A stretch of DNA of 64,000 nt from Stomoxys calcitrans (GCF_963082655.1 NC_081552.1:3100001-3164000), one strand, 5' to 3'. Shown: positions 12,401 to 23,324, counted from the first letter of the stretch. Made by a program: numbers and translations. Notes: generated by a model from the sequence alone, not told the origin.

Positions 12401-13685
12401 GCATTGAAATTTACGTTAAATATACTGGGGCAAGGGATTTAAGTATCTTTTTTGGCTTGCTTTTCCATTATCACAACATGGTTTGGCCAATTAATGCCCC
12501 TTGAGTTGGTTTGTTCAGAGTTGCCTGAAATATTCACTGCCTTGCGATATTTTATTCCCAATAAGGCGGATAACTTCCCCCAACAATTTCCTTTCAGCCA
12601 CATCAAAATAAAAAAAAAAACAGAAGCAATCCGTGCAACATCAATAACAGCAACAGCAGCAACTACTACGAGGGCATTAACAGGCAATAGCAGGAGCAGC
12701 AAGCAGCAAGCAACAAGCAGCGAAAGCAATAACCAACAAATGAGCAAAGGAATATCAAAAGACCTCCTTAAGAACAGCATCATGGCCTGGGCCACATCTT
12801 GTGCAGTTTTCATATTTATTGTTATTATTGTAATAATTTTATTTTTTTTATGGAATTTTGATTAAATCACACTGCTTAGCACCGCAACATTATTCTGCGG
12901 ATCTTCTTCGCTCCGCAGGCCAAAGATGTTGGTCATGGCTACTAGGCTTGTTGTTACACATGCCTACAACAACAACACACACACACACATATTATGCCAA
13001 AGTGATTGGCGGCTAATGCTTACAAAGGAAGGGGCACAAGACGAAGAAGAAGACCAATTGTTAAGCACCACCTAACCTTAACTTAGGCTTGAACAGGCTT
13101 TCAGATGATTGGTTGTTGATGTTGGATTCATATGATTTTACAGTTGCCACTTAAAGTGATAATTTGGACTTCTTCAACTGGGGGGCTAAACAAAACGTGC
13201 TCCCCAATTGCTGGGCCACGAAATTTTGATTACAGCTCCCAACCAGAGACGTACAAAATATCAAAGCAAGCATGCCAAGGAATCTCCTAAGAAGAGTTCC
13301 AAGAACTTCTCCACAACAGAGTTGAACTAAACGCAGTACCTTCTTTGGAGTAGCTGTTGTTGTTGCCACGGAGGGACGGACAGATGTGATGGACCTGTCC
13401 CTACTCTCAGACTACTTTATGCGTCGCAGTTGATTATTGTGGTACTTTCTTCTAATATTCTTTACATAAAACCAATTAATTTACTTAAGGGAGGGTAAAT
13501 TGTGCATCAACAATTGATGCACTGACTCATGACGACTTTCATTCAGTGACTGCGAGTACACACTGAAAAAATTACCTTAAGGAATCAAAGTTCTTTGTTC
13601 TAAATTCAATAAATTAGTAAAAAGTAACGTAGAAAGTAAATACAGCAAAATGCCTAGGCAGGGCAATTTCCAAACCGATCTTGAA
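12401..13685. other. Non-coding DNA with CA and AAC/GCA low complexity
   Basis: Contains an AAC/AGC-rich stretch at 12640-12740 that opens frames on both strands (12452-12865 and its reverse), and a short CA run near 12974. The composition explains the open frames. A minus-strand frame at 13151-13369 is also open, without a recognised domain. No repeat family assigned. Confidence 0.45.
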
Positions 13686-13858
13686 AATTTACTACTAAAT
13701 TTGCCATGAACATTCCATTAAGTAGGGGCTTCCATTCTTTTGCCGAATCCGAACGGCGTGTGTTAGCATGGCAGGATTCCTCAAAAAAGTAACCAGCATT
13801 CATTAGGGTAAGACCACCGCTGAAAGATTTTCAGCTGTTCGCGCCAGCATTGGAAGCC
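13686..13858 (-). mobile_element. SINE fragment, rearranged
   Basis: Matches blocks of the SINE at 61339-61656: 'gaacattccattaag', then 'gccgaatccgaacggcgt', then 'gaccaccgctgaaa'. The order is correct with the middle deleted. The tRNA-like head is largely lost. It abuts the hairpin end of the next Rep153-A copy. Confidence 0.5.
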
Positions 13859-14584
13859 AGACGAGAGGAAGTACAGCCGGGCCGAATCTTGGAAACCCAC
13901 CACCATGGATTCTGCTAAGAACTTCTACAAATAAGTTTAGTTGAAAGGCATAAACTTATTCAACATTCCAAACTTCTGCCAAACCATAAAAAATTGAAGC
14001 TTCTACGAACCGAACAGGGATATTGGAGAGACCGGTGTATATGGGAGCTATATCAGGTTATGGAGTGATTTGGACCGTACTTGGATGTCATAACAGAACA
14101 TCACATGCAAGATTTCAGTCAAATCAGACAACAATTGCGGCTTGCAAGGGCTCAAGAAGTCAAATCGGGAGATCAGATTTTTTGGGAGCTTTATTAGCTT
14201 ATAAACTGATTTGGACCAGTCAAATCGGACAAAAATTGCGACTTTAGGGGCTCAAGAATTCAAATCGGAAGATTGGTTTATATGGGAGCTATATCGGGTT
14301 ATAGATCGATTGGATCGTACTTGGCACAGTTTTTGAAAGTCATAACAGAAAACTACACCCAAAATTTCAGCCAAATCGGACAAAAATTGCGGCTTGTAAA
14401 GCCTCAAGAAGTTAAATCGGGAGATGGGTTTATATGGTAGCTATATCAGGTTATAGACCGAATACAGCTATTGGAAGTTATAACAGAACATCGCATGCAC
14501 AATTTCAGCCAAATCGGACGAGAATTACGGCTTGTAAGAGCTCAAGAAGTCAAATTAGGAGATCGGTTTATATGAAAGCTATAT

Positions 14585-14830
14585 GAAGTTATATTCTGAT
14601 TTGGACCGTACATAGTTGTATGTGTGTTTAAGGTCATAGATAAAACCACTGCTTGAATTTTCAGCCAAATTGGATAAGAATTACGCCCTCTAAGGGCTCA
14701 TAACTTCACATATGAAGTTATAGTCTGATTTGGACCGTACATAGTTGTATGTGTGTTTAAGGTCATAGATAAAACCACTGCTTGAATTTTCAGCCAAATT
14801 GGATAAGAATTACGTCCTCTAAGGGCTCAA
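14585..14830. repeat. Recent tandem duplication inside Rep153-A
   Basis: 'tctgatttggaccgtacata' and about 115 surrounding bases recur 129 bp apart (14585 and 14714) with only two or three differences by eye, far fewer than between other units of this copy. Confidence 0.8.
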
Positions 14831-15414
14831 GAAGTTAAATCGCTAGAGCGGTTTATATGGGAGCTTTATGTTATGTTGAAAGACATAGCAGAAGTCTTTG
14901 CGCAAAATTTTAGCCAAATCGGATTAGAATTGCGCCCTATGGACGCTCAAGAAGTAAACTTAAGAGATTGGTTTAGGCATCTGTATCAGTTTATAAATCT
15001 CATTTAAAACCCATTTGGCACGTATGTTGGTCATAGCAGAAGTCAATGTGTCCAAATATCAATCAAATCAGGTGGTAAATCAGCTTTCTAGAGGCTCAAG
15101 GAGTCAAATTGGGATATTGGTTTATATGGCTGCTATATTAGGTTATAGACCGATTTGTTGGAAGTGACAACGAAACGCAACGTACAAAATTTCAGTCAAA
15201 TCGGATGGGAATTGCGTCCTCTAGTGGTTCAAGAAGTCAAGATCCAAGATCGGCTTTTATGGCAGCTATATGAAAACATGGACCGTTTGGGCCCATTAAC
15301 AATCCCAACCGACTTACACCAATAGGAAGTATTTGTGAAAAGTTTCCACAGATGGACAGACAGATGAACTGGCATTTCTAGATCGATAAATACTTCATGG
15401 CGATTAAAAATATA

Positions 15415-15637
15415 TTGGGTTGGCCAAAAAGTAATTGCGGATTTTTTAAAGAAAGTAAATGCATTTTTAATAAAACTTTGAATGAACTTTAATCAAATAT
15501 ACTTTTTTTCTAAAGCAAGCTAAAAGTAACAGCTGATAACTGACAGAAGAAAGAATGCAATTACAGAGTCACAAGCTGTGAAAAAATTTGTCAACCCGAC
15601 TATATGAAAAATCCGCAATTACTTTTTGGGCAACCCA
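15415..15637 (-). mobile_element. Mariner-type MITE, copy 1
   Basis: Terminal inverted repeats of about 28 bp: left 'tgggttggccaaaaagtaat', right its reverse complement with one difference ('attactttttgggcaaccca'). TA dinucleotides flank both ends, as expected for Tc1/mariner insertion. There is no coding capacity; it is about 223 bp long. It is nearly the full reverse complement of the copy at 51455-51691, including the interior 'acagctgataactgacag'. It was inserted into the Rep153-A copy, so it is younger than that repeat. Confidence 0.85.
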
Positions 15638-15730
15638 TATATAGTCTATGGGTTTACAGGTCAATATTTGGAGGTGCTACAAGCAGAATGACTAGATTAG
15701 TATACCACCCATCCTATGGTGGTGGGTATA

Positions 15731-16398
15731 AAAGCAAAAACCCATTGGTCTAAGCTGGACGCTATTCCAAAAACAAAATGAGTTTTGTTACCAAAATAAG
15801 ATATGGAAGGAAATATGTAACTGCAATATGCTCATATTGAAAGGTTTTTTTTTATTGCTAATCGAAGATTGTTTGGGTAAAAAGTTTTGCCTTTGAGTGT
15901 GTAGCTGATGCCGGATGGCTTTTTGAATAGAGATATCAGCTATTGGCGTTTTTCTCAATGCGCTCAAAGAAAAATTTATCCAATATGACCCGACTTTTCA
16001 CTGCAAAGGCATGCCTCCACCATTGGTGGATAACATGCAATCTTTTAGTGACAAAGAAAGTCTGAAGAGGCCTCCGGTAAGGCTGAAATCACGTTCACTT
16101 GCTAAAGCCATTTTAAGGGTTTTGGATGTTTTGCTATTCAAGTCAAGAAAGAAACTCAGGATTCACTAATAGAAGGTTAGGTCACATGCAAAAACACAAA
16201 GTGAATAGAATTTGCAAAAAACCTCCAAGAGAGCAGTCGTGTTTTTTGTGGCTCTGTATTGAAATAATTAAAAAAAATATTCCTAAAGGAAATGTGTTTT
16301 TAAAAGTGTACTATTTTAATCGCATCACAACGTCGCATTCGGCCATATATTTGCACTGTTAAAACAAGCACTTACAATCGCAAAAATAAACTAAAATA
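15731..16398. other. Non-coding DNA, nothing recognised
   Basis: AT-rich sequence upstream of the full-length retrotransposon. A 78-codon frame at 16126-16362 has no recognised motif. Confidence 0.45.
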
Positions 16399-16537
16399 AT
16401 AGGCCCGACAGTGGCAGCATTGTGTTAGAACATAAACTTAAACACAAAAAGTCAATAAGAAAACAGAAAAGCAATAAGCATTAAGAACAAGCACCATACC
16501 ATTTCGCTCACAGTTTCTGCCGCGCCAATCTAAAACA

Positions 16538-17518
16538 ATGACAGACACTAGTTTTGATTTCTCGCAAAATAACATCAGTGAGAGTGTTGCACCACCGCAG
16601 GCGCCAAAACGAATGAGAGAAATAATGCAAGCATCATATATAGAAAGCACTTGCAAAACACCTAGACTCTCTAACTACGAATCACCTCAGCGACTTGTTA
16701 TGCTCATCGATAAACGGTTTGAAAAACAAAACGAACTTATCCAAACACTAATAAAAGAGAGTGAAACCCGTTTGTTACATGAACTTGATAAGAGAATCAG
16801 TGACTTTCAAAGTGAAATTACATCTCTTAAAGAACGTATTGTCAATATGGAAACAGTCGCAGACAAAATAAATGTGATTGAAAAAGATATTTTTGAACTT
16901 AAATCGCAAAAGATGGTATATCCACAAAATAGTGAGCTTGAAAATGAAATTAAAATCCTTAAAGCACAGCTAGCAAAGCAAGAAAACTTTCATGTAGCTT
17001 CTGAATTAAGAATAAACGGTATTCCTTCGTACAACGGCGAAAACTTAAACATATTATTCAGTAATATTTGCAATTGTTTTAATATTCCTACACCCACAGT
17101 AAAATCAATATACCGTTTAAAAAATAAAATACGTCAAAACAATGATGCAACAATTATTGTGGACTTAATGTCATCTTATGATAAAAATTATATCTTGAAA
17201 TCGATGGCTTTTTTCAAACGCACGAATAAAACCCCTCTCCTATTAAACCATATTGGGTTCGATTCAAATTATGTCGTTCACATCAATGAAAATTTGACAG
17301 CAGCGAACTACAAAATATTACAGAGCGCACTTAAACTTAAAAGGCAGAAATATGTGGATTCTGCATACTCTTTTCGTGGACTAATTTATGTTAAAAAAAT
17401 GAGATCTGATCCCCCGCAACAAATTGATGACATCGAGCAGTTAAATAAATTTTTTCGTCAATCCGATGAAATACCTGAACAAACTTCCAACATTTCTTCA
17501 ATCGTCACAGATCCATAG
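16538..17518 (+). CDS. ORF1 protein of the non-LTR retrotransposon
   Basis: A 326-residue protein likely to bind element RNA and act as a chaperone in the ribonucleoprotein, the usual role of ORF1p. The start ATG at 16538 has the context 'aaaacaatg', favourable in flies. Residues 55-148 are rich in heptad-like E/K/L/I patterns and predict a long coiled coil for multimerisation. Residues 155-290 (ELRINGIPSYNGENL ... VVHINENLTAANYKIL ... GLIYVKK) resemble the C-terminal region known from baculovirus FP-type proteins and many insect retrotransposon ORF1s. No CCHC zinc knuckle is visible. There is a 194-bp AT-rich gap before the first ATG of ORF2, so ORF2 would need reinitiation or another unconventional mechanism. 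The FP-like similarity is from memory of the family. Confidence 0.85.
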   Translation: MTDTSFDFSQNNISESVAPPQAPKRMREIMQASYIESTCKTPRLSNYESPQRLVMLIDKRFEKQNELIQTLIKESETRLLHELDKRISDFQSEITSLKERIVNMETVADKINVIEKDIFELKSQKMVYPQNSELENEIKILKAQLAKQENFHVASELRINGIPSYNGENLNILFSNICNCFNIPTPTVKSIYRLKNKIRQNNDATIIVDLMSSYDKNYILKSMAFFKRTNKTPLLLNHIGFDSNYVVHINENLTAANYKILQSALKLKRQKYVDSAYSFRGLIYVKKMRSDPPQQIDDIEQLNKFFRQSDEIPEQTSNISSIVTDP

Positions 17519-17712
17519 CACTGTTTCTTTATTTTTTGCAATTATTCACCTAAAATACACTTATATATTTTTAATGTTATCAATTTATTTTTTACTAAAA
17601 TTTTTTATTATAATTTATTCATGCTCAATTATCTACATAATAGTCTCAAGCTTTCTAATCTATTTCATCAATCTACAAACTTCAGAAGCATTGCTAACAC
17701 CTGAAATTCTTG

Positions 17713-20490
17713 ATGAGTAACAACGCTTATAGTTCCAAAGCCAGCCTTAACTGTATGATTAAAATAATGGCAAAACAAAAACCTGGTTTACGTGTGGTAC
17801 ACATCAACGCGCAAAGTCTAAATAACAAAATTGATGAGTTCAGATATGTTTTCTGCAACTCTGGAGTGGACATTATTTGTGTATCTGAGACTTGGTTTCA
17901 GCCCACAATATGCGACAGTATCTACAATGTCAATGGATACAAACTCTTAAGAGCTGATAGACAGTCGAATGCTGGCGGAGTAGCTATATATATAAAACTT
18001 GGATTACGTTTTACCCTTAAGCTTCGGTCCAATAATGACTCTAGTATGGAGTATCTTTTTATTGAAGTTAGCATGCAAAATAAGGAAACAATTTTGCTAG
18101 GTTGTGTTTATAGGCCGAACAACCACGTCGATATCGAACCCGTTAGAAATGTTATTGAAAACTTATCACTCTGCTACAATGATATAATCATCGCAGGCGA
18201 CTTTAACAGCAACTTGCTACTGGACAACAACATTTCTAACATCATGCAAACACTTGGATTATTCTCCTTTAACACAAGTGTTCCTACTCATTTTACCAAC
18301 ACAAATGCAAGCTTATTGGATTTAGTATTCGTTAACAACTATTCTAAAATACTTTTGTACGATCAGCTGTGTGCTCCTGGTTTTTCGAAACACGATCTTT
18401 TATTTTTTATCTATGATGTGCATGTTAATACCACGCCTACAAGTTACACCTACCGGGATTTTAAAAACATCGATCTCAATCTGGTAAACAGTTGCCTTGA
18501 TAAAATCAATTGGAATTTCATTTATGCACTGAGTAGTGTCGATGACCAACTAACGTTTCTGCAAAACAACCTTCTTTTTCTATATAACTACTGTGTTCCT
18601 GTTAAAACCAAGGTGGTGAATCACAATCAGCAACCCTGGTTTAATAATAATATTAAAATTTTAATCAAACAGAGAGACCTGGCTTATCAAAGATGGCAAC
18701 GTTTTAAAACATCGTATCTACATGATATTTTTAAGCATGCCCGGCGTGCAGTTGTAAGAAGCATTAATGCGGCTAAATACGAGTATTACAGCAGGAAGTT
18801 TAAATGTGCTGTGGACAGCAAATCAAAATGGAAAACTATTCGCGATATCGGTATTGGCACTATGCAATGCAATACAACTAACGTTAATTTAAATCAATTA
18901 AATGAGCTATTTACTAAAGTGGGTAATTCTAGCACCTCTAACGATTTTTATTCATGTCTCCAGACGGTTCCCATTGAACATGATTTTTCATTTCAATGCG
19001 TCAATAGTACTGATGTCATGAAAAGTATCACTTCAATTAAGTCCAACGCTGTGGGTACTGATGACGTTAGCCCAATTTTTATTAAACTTTTGATGCCTCA
19101 GCTATTACCGTACATTACGTATCTAATTAACAGCATAATTACAAAATCCACGTTTCCCCAGAAGTGGAAACAAGCTAAAATAATACCAATACTGAAAGCA
19201 AACAACGAATTTAGACCAATAGCAATTTTACCTTTTCTATCAAAAGTTTTGGAAAATTTGTTAAGTTCCCAGATAACAGCGTTTCTTGAAAATGAGAAAC
19301 TGTTGACTGAGCACCAGTCTGGGTTCAGGAAAAAAAGAAGCTGCACAACAACTCTTATTGGTGTCGTCGAAGACCTTCGTAAAAAACAGGATAAAAATAT
19401 GATATCCATGCTCGTCCTGTTGGACCATAGTAAGGCGTTTGACACAGTAAATCATGATATCTTGTGTTCAAAACTCAATAAGCTGTTTTATTTCTCCGAT
19501 ACCGCCTGCAATCTTATTGCGTCTTATTTGTCAAATCGTTCCCAGTGTGTTGTCCTAAATGAACAAAAGTCGAACGTATTGGATATATCGCGAGGTGTGC
19601 CTCAGGGCTCTATTCTTGGTCCTTTATTGTTTACCCTATATATAAATGACCTTCCTGACGTCCCTGAGACATGCAGTATACAAATGTATGCGGATGACGT
19701 ACAACTATATGCTAGTACAAAAGTCGAAGATATCAATAGCTGTATCTCAAAATTCAATAAAGACTTGCAAGCAATCAGCGAATGGGCATGTACAAATTGT
19801 TTAAACATAAATCCATCGAAATCTAAACTAATAATTATTGGCAAGACTCCAGCCTCTCAACCCGATATTAACTTAAGAATTTCAGACTCAACTATTCAGC
19901 GAGTGGAGTCATCTAGCAATTTGGGTTTGACTTTTAACACCAAGTTGAATTGGACTAACCACATAAATCGAGCTTCCGGCAAAATTCATGGCATGTTGAG
20001 AAACCTATGGAAATTACGTACATCGACTCCTCAAGATATTCGCTTATTGCTTGCTAAAACGTATTTAATCCCAACGCTTCTCTATGGATGTGAAGTTTTT
20101 GCATGCTGCGGTTATAATGACACAAGGACACTTAATGTTGCCTATAATAATATTGCAAGATATGTCTTTAACAAAGGAAGAAGGGAAAGAATTTCGGAGT
20201 TTTCATACCAAATTTTTAATGTCCAATTTGACAACTATCTTAAAATCAAATGTCTATTACAACTGCATAAAATAATTTATACACAAGTACCTCCTTATCT
20301 GTACAATCGTTTACAGTTCGCAAGATCCAATAGAGGAAAAAAACTAATTCTACCCAGATTTAGAAAACTTTCTTCAGAACGACAATTCTACATAGGCACA
20401 CCACGTCTTTGGAACTCGCTCCCCAATAATATTCAATTGTTAAGCAATGCTTCCGCCTTTAAAACTGAACTTTTTAAATTTTATGCTTGA
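17713..20490 (+). CDS. ORF2: AP-endonuclease and reverse transcriptase
   Basis: A 925-residue polyprotein counted from the first ATG at 17713 (the frame is open a little further upstream through a TTG at 17710). The N-terminal endonuclease (about 26-235) nicks target DNA. Likely catalytic residues are N32 (HINAQS), E59 (SETW), D163/N165 (GDFNSN), D203 (LLDLVF) and H227 (SKHD, where most relatives have SDH). The reverse transcriptase (about 440-720) has HQSGFRKKRS, the first catalytic Asp at 571 (LDHSKAFDTVNH), GVPQGS at 628-633 and YADD at 659-662. The thumb and C-terminal region end in a domain rich in aromatic and basic residues. No RNase H is seen. All diagnostic residues are intact. Shorter open frames on the other strand at 19098-19844 are shadows of the RT. 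Confidence 0.93.
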   Translation: MSNNAYSSKASLNCMIKIMAKQKPGLRVVHINAQSLNNKIDEFRYVFCNSGVDIICVSETWFQPTICDSIYNVNGYKLLRADRQSNAGGVAIYIKLGLRFTLKLRSNNDSSMEYLFIEVSMQNKETILLGCVYRPNNHVDIEPVRNVIENLSLCYNDIIIAGDFNSNLLLDNNISNIMQTLGLFSFNTSVPTHFTNTNASLLDLVFVNNYSKILLYDQLCAPGFSKHDLLFFIYDVHVNTTPTSYTYRDFKNIDLNLVNSCLDKINWNFIYALSSVDDQLTFLQNNLLFLYNYCVPVKTKVVNHNQQPWFNNNIKILIKQRDLAYQRWQRFKTSYLHDIFKHARRAVVRSINAAKYEYYSRKFKCAVDSKSKWKTIRDIGIGTMQCNTTNVNLNQLNELFTKVGNSSTSNDFYSCLQTVPIEHDFSFQCVNSTDVMKSITSIKSNAVGTDDVSPIFIKLLMPQLLPYITYLINSIITKSTFPQKWKQAKIIPILKANNEFRPIAILPFLSKVLENLLSSQITAFLENEKLLTEHQSGFRKKRSCTTTLIGVVEDLRKKQDKNMISMLVLLDHSKAFDTVNHDILCSKLNKLFYFSDTACNLIASYLSNRSQCVVLNEQKSNVLDISRGVPQGSILGPLLFTLYINDLPDVPETCSIQMYADDVQLYASTKVEDINSCISKFNKDLQAISEWACTNCLNINPSKSKLIIIGKTPASQPDINLRISDSTIQRVESSSNLGLTFNTKLNWTNHINRASGKIHGMLRNLWKLRTSTPQDIRLLLAKTYLIPTLLYGCEVFACCGYNDTRTLNVAYNNIARYVFNKGRRERISEFSYQIFNVQFDNYLKIKCLLQLHKIIYTQVPPYLYNRLQFARSNRGKKLILPRFRKLSSERQFYIGTPRLWNSLPNNIQLLSNASAFKTELFKFYA

Positions 20491-20660
20491 TTTATATAAT
20501 CGTTTTTCATATTCAACCTATATAATGTTAATTCTTACCATAATTACTCTATAATTATTCTTTAAGTATCGTTTGCATTTTTTGTGTGTTCACTTTTAAT
20601 TCTAGTACAGTCAATTATAAGATATTTCATCTTGTTGTACTAGTAATGTCAATAAATAAA

Positions 20661-20690
20661 TCAAATCAAATCAAATCAAATCAAATCAAA
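20661..20690 (+). repeat. (TCAAA)6 tail of the retrotransposon
   Basis: Six perfect TCAAA pentamers follow 'aataaataaa' and end at the target duplication. This is a simple-repeat 3' tail in place of poly(A), as in several CR1- and I-type lineages. Confidence 0.9.
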
Positions 20691-20697
20691 TAGGCCC

Positions 20698-21289
20698 CAT
20701 AAACATCATTAAGGATGTCAAATCTGACGATTGAAAATGTCATCATATAGGAGAAAACGTAAACAAAGAATGAATGTAAAAAGAGAACAAGTTGACATCC
20801 TCAATGCCAAGTACTGCCAAATATTAAAAAAAAAGTATATCGGCTGATCGCTTGGCTTAACCTTATTCAGTGAATCCTGAAAGAAACTAAAACCAAACGA
20901 AATTTCAACAACATAATGAAGTATTTTTTATAAATTTTTTTTAAGCTTACAATGAAATGTCTTTTCGTTCTTTATTCATTCGTTTTTTCATAGTTCTTCT
21001 TGTCCTCTATGTGTGTTCAAGATCTGTTATTCTTGGCCGGCATTTACCACAGGGGTGACTACCAAACAAATGGTTGTCCAACTTTGTTATTAGTTGACCA
21101 TTTGGTTGTAAATCAAACTGTTTTTAAAAATTTGGTCGAAAGGTTAACCGGATTGGAGTTTCTGGTATTCCATCGCATCATCTGCGGTATTCTTCTACAA
21201 ATGACTCGAGTCAAACATCAATGTTATGAGCTCCGACGAAAATAGTCTAATAGTCTAGTCCACTATCATCTGCATAAGGTCGTTGTCAT
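20698..21289. other. Non-coding DNA, nothing recognised
   Basis: AT-rich flank of the retrotransposon. An 81-codon frame at 21000-21245 has no recognised motif. Confidence 0.4.
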
Positions 21290-21500
21290 CGTTGCTGCCC
21301 AACTAGGGTCTTAAGCCCACAAAAGCCTCATTTAACACCTGATTTCGCTGAATTTTCGAACAGTCGGTTGGACTAGGCCTCCCGTTCTTGGCACATACTT
21401 CGATACAGCAGCCGATACAGTCGATCTGCCGACTAAGGTTCTTAAGCCAGCAAAAGGCCATTTGGCTCAAATTTGGAACAGTGACTTGCCCTGTTAATGT
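21290..21500 (+). mobile_element. Internal fragment of Rep153-B
   Basis: Two partial units with 'agggtcttaagcccacaaaag' and 'gatctgccgactaagg', matching interior blocks of the B copies at 4325-4975 and 45196-45660. Neither terminus is present. Confidence 0.55.
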
Positions 21501-22800
21501 ATTTTACCCATTTTTTTCTATGTCCATTGCAACTGGTTCTTGTGCAATGGGGTGTAAATGAAAATCAAAGGCCTTATTACAAGAATTTTCTCAAGAAACT
21601 ATTCGCTGCATGTGGAAAGATGATAAGTAACTTCTTTTCTTATTTCAAGGCTTTTTTGTTCATCAATTTGGATTTCAAAACAATGGCCATCAAAAAAAAA
21701 ACTCCTTGGACTGATGACTTTTTGAACCGTCCGCCACTTTTGGGTGAGATGGATGAATCGATCCGTATGGAAAGCCTTATCTACATTAGGCACTTCCAAT
21801 TCTCATTTGGGCATTTTAGGGGCACTTAATCAAAACGATCATTCGTCATTTTCGGATAATTTCTTCAGCTACGTCGCATCGTCAACATCGACTACAAATA
21901 AGACATGTGAGGTCTGTCTGTACGTGCCCCCATCCATGCGTCCAAGAACCCAGGGAAAAGTTGTTGATATGACATTCATATCATGGTGTATCAGGAAGAT
22001 GAAATGATTTCTCTGTGTTCTTTCATTGTTCGTTTCCCGTTCTTAAATAAAAGAAAGGAAACCAAATGAAACAAAAACTGAAAACACTTGGCATGGTGAT
22101 CTGTCCGTCGCAAACCTCTTGGCGTTGCTCTCATTGTACTTGGCCTGGGCGCAGTCGCTAGTGATATCACCAGTGATATTGCCGGTGGCCGAGGTGTAGC
22201 CGGAATCGGCAAATCAGCTATCTGGTGTGATGATGACGATGACGATGGCGGTGGTGGTGGTGGTGGAAGGTGCCCGGCTTGCATTCAATCAATCAAAATA
22301 ACGACAGAAAACTGACTTATAAATGAAATTACCAAAGCCCCAACAACAATGTAAAGTGAACTCCAAGCAGAAGATCTATCAACTGGTGAGTTTGAGCAAC
22401 TGCAGTTCATGCGCTGATGTGGCCTGCACCATTAATGACTGATGGACGCACGGTTGTGTGCTGACTTTAACAAGTGCACGGCCGTTTGTAGTTTCAAATG
22501 TCCCATTCTGTTCAGCAGTATATTCAGCTCAGTTTACATTGTCTTTAAATTTTATATTCAATTTTTTTTATTATTAACCAACAACTCAAAAAACCAATGA
22601 AAATCTGATATTGGTATTGAACAAAAAACAAAAAAAAAACAAAAACCCTCATAAAAAATAAAAATTCTTAGCTCTTTGCCAAAGAATTTTGCTGTTTCTT
22701 CATTCACTCAGTGTAAAAACGAGGCAAGGTAAAGAAAATATGAGGAAGCCCTTTATTTTAATAAGAGGTCCAAATCGGAATATATTTCGATAAGGTATAA
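21501..22800. other. Mostly unassigned DNA with a GC-rich island at about 22080-22300
   Basis: The island is clearly richer in G+C than its surroundings and is open in more than one frame. A minus-strand reading at 22110-22230 contains a natural-looking stretch (DSGYTSATGNITGDITSDCA). A plus-strand reading contains GVALIVLGLGAVASDI and then an Asp run and a Gly run coded by GAT/GGT microsatellites. A splice-donor-like CTGGTGAGT lies at about 22382-22390 on the plus strand. None of this is enough to call a gene. Nothing recognised in the rest. Confidence 0.3.
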
Positions 22801-22890
22801 ATTTTTCACCGGATTTTGACGAAAGGTGGTTTAAGTATGGGTGGGTATCCAGAGTTCGGCCCGACCGAACTTAACGCCTTTTTACTTGTT
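22801..22890 (+). mobile_element. Rep153-B hairpin-end fragment
   Basis: 'gacgaaaggtgg', 'gtgggtatcc' and the palindrome arms AGTTCGGCC / GACCGAACT (22853-22872) are followed by 'taacgcctttttacttgtt'. Only the last roughly 90 bp of the element are present, a solo hairpin end. Confidence 0.7.
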
Positions 22891-23324
22891 TTTTTTTTGT
22901 AACTCACATCACTTTTGACTGAAGAATCGGACCTTAGCGTATATCGCAACAAAAAATAGTAAATTTTATTAGATTTCCAAAACAGTTAAAATATTTGTAA
23001 TCGATTTTGAAAGGCTTTCACAAGGAACAAAATAAGACACCAACTTCTGCGAAAATTTCAAAAAAAAAATTGTTTGTAAAATTTCTTGCACACTTTAAAA
23101 TTAGGCCTGTTTTTTGTAGAGTTTTTAAGCACTTGACAGCCCGAACAAAATTTTGCAGGGCCAAGGTGACCAACTTTGAAGGCCCACCAATGGGCCCCTG
23201 CGACATCTAGGGACCTGAAACTTTGCATAAAATTTTGCACTGGATAACACCTCAGCTATAACCATGTAAAATTGCATGAAGATATCTCTATCCGTTCCAA
23301 AATGGTAAACTTATGAAATGAATA
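22891..23324. other. Non-coding DNA, nothing recognised
   Basis: AT-rich sequence. Open frames of 60-67 codons occur on both strands at 23007-23240 with no motif. Confidence 0.4.

Larger units (their letters stand above)
13862..15730 (-). mobile_element. Long Rep153-A copy with nested MITE
   Basis: A degenerate GC-rich palindrome at 13871-13890 is followed by 'aacccaccaccatgg'. Many units with 'ggtttatatgggagctatatc' and 'tcaagaagtcaaatcgggag' follow. The right imperfect palindrome is at 15701-15730 (TATACC ... GGTATA). Subterminal blocks ACCCACCACCAT (left) and ATGGTGGTGGGT (right) are inverted repeats. A mariner-type MITE interrupts the last unit at 15415-15637. A near-identical tandem duplication sits at 14585-14830. 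At about 1.65 kb without the MITE this is among the longest copies here. Confidence 0.75.
16399..20697 (+). mobile_element. Full-length non-LTR retrotransposon (Jockey/CR1 group) with target duplication
   Basis: The element body runs from about 16407 to 20689. It has a short 5' leader (16407-16537), two open ORFs, a 3' UTR of about 165 bp and a (TCAAA)n tail. The 8-bp sequence ATAGGCCC occurs immediately before the element (16399-16406) and immediately after the tail (20690-20697), which fits a target-site duplication. Both ORFs are free of stops and frameshifts, and all major endonuclease and RT motifs are present, so the copy looks young and possibly competent. Clade assignment within the Jockey/CR1 group is uncertain. 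The ORF1 type (coiled coil plus an FP-like C-terminal region, no CCHC knuckles) and simple-repeat tail favour a CR1-like lineage. Confidence 0.85.

Noticed and set aside
12439..12865. Genes of 124-137 codons on either strand
   Set aside because: The open frames come from AAC/AGC low-complexity DNA; both strands are open and neither shows a domain.
17466..17720. Additional small ORF between ORF1 and ORF2
   Set aside because: AT-rich spacer read in another frame, overlapping both real ORFs; hydrophobicity follows T-richness.
19098..19844. Minus-strand frames of 64-115 codons
   Set aside because: Antisense shadows of the intact RT.
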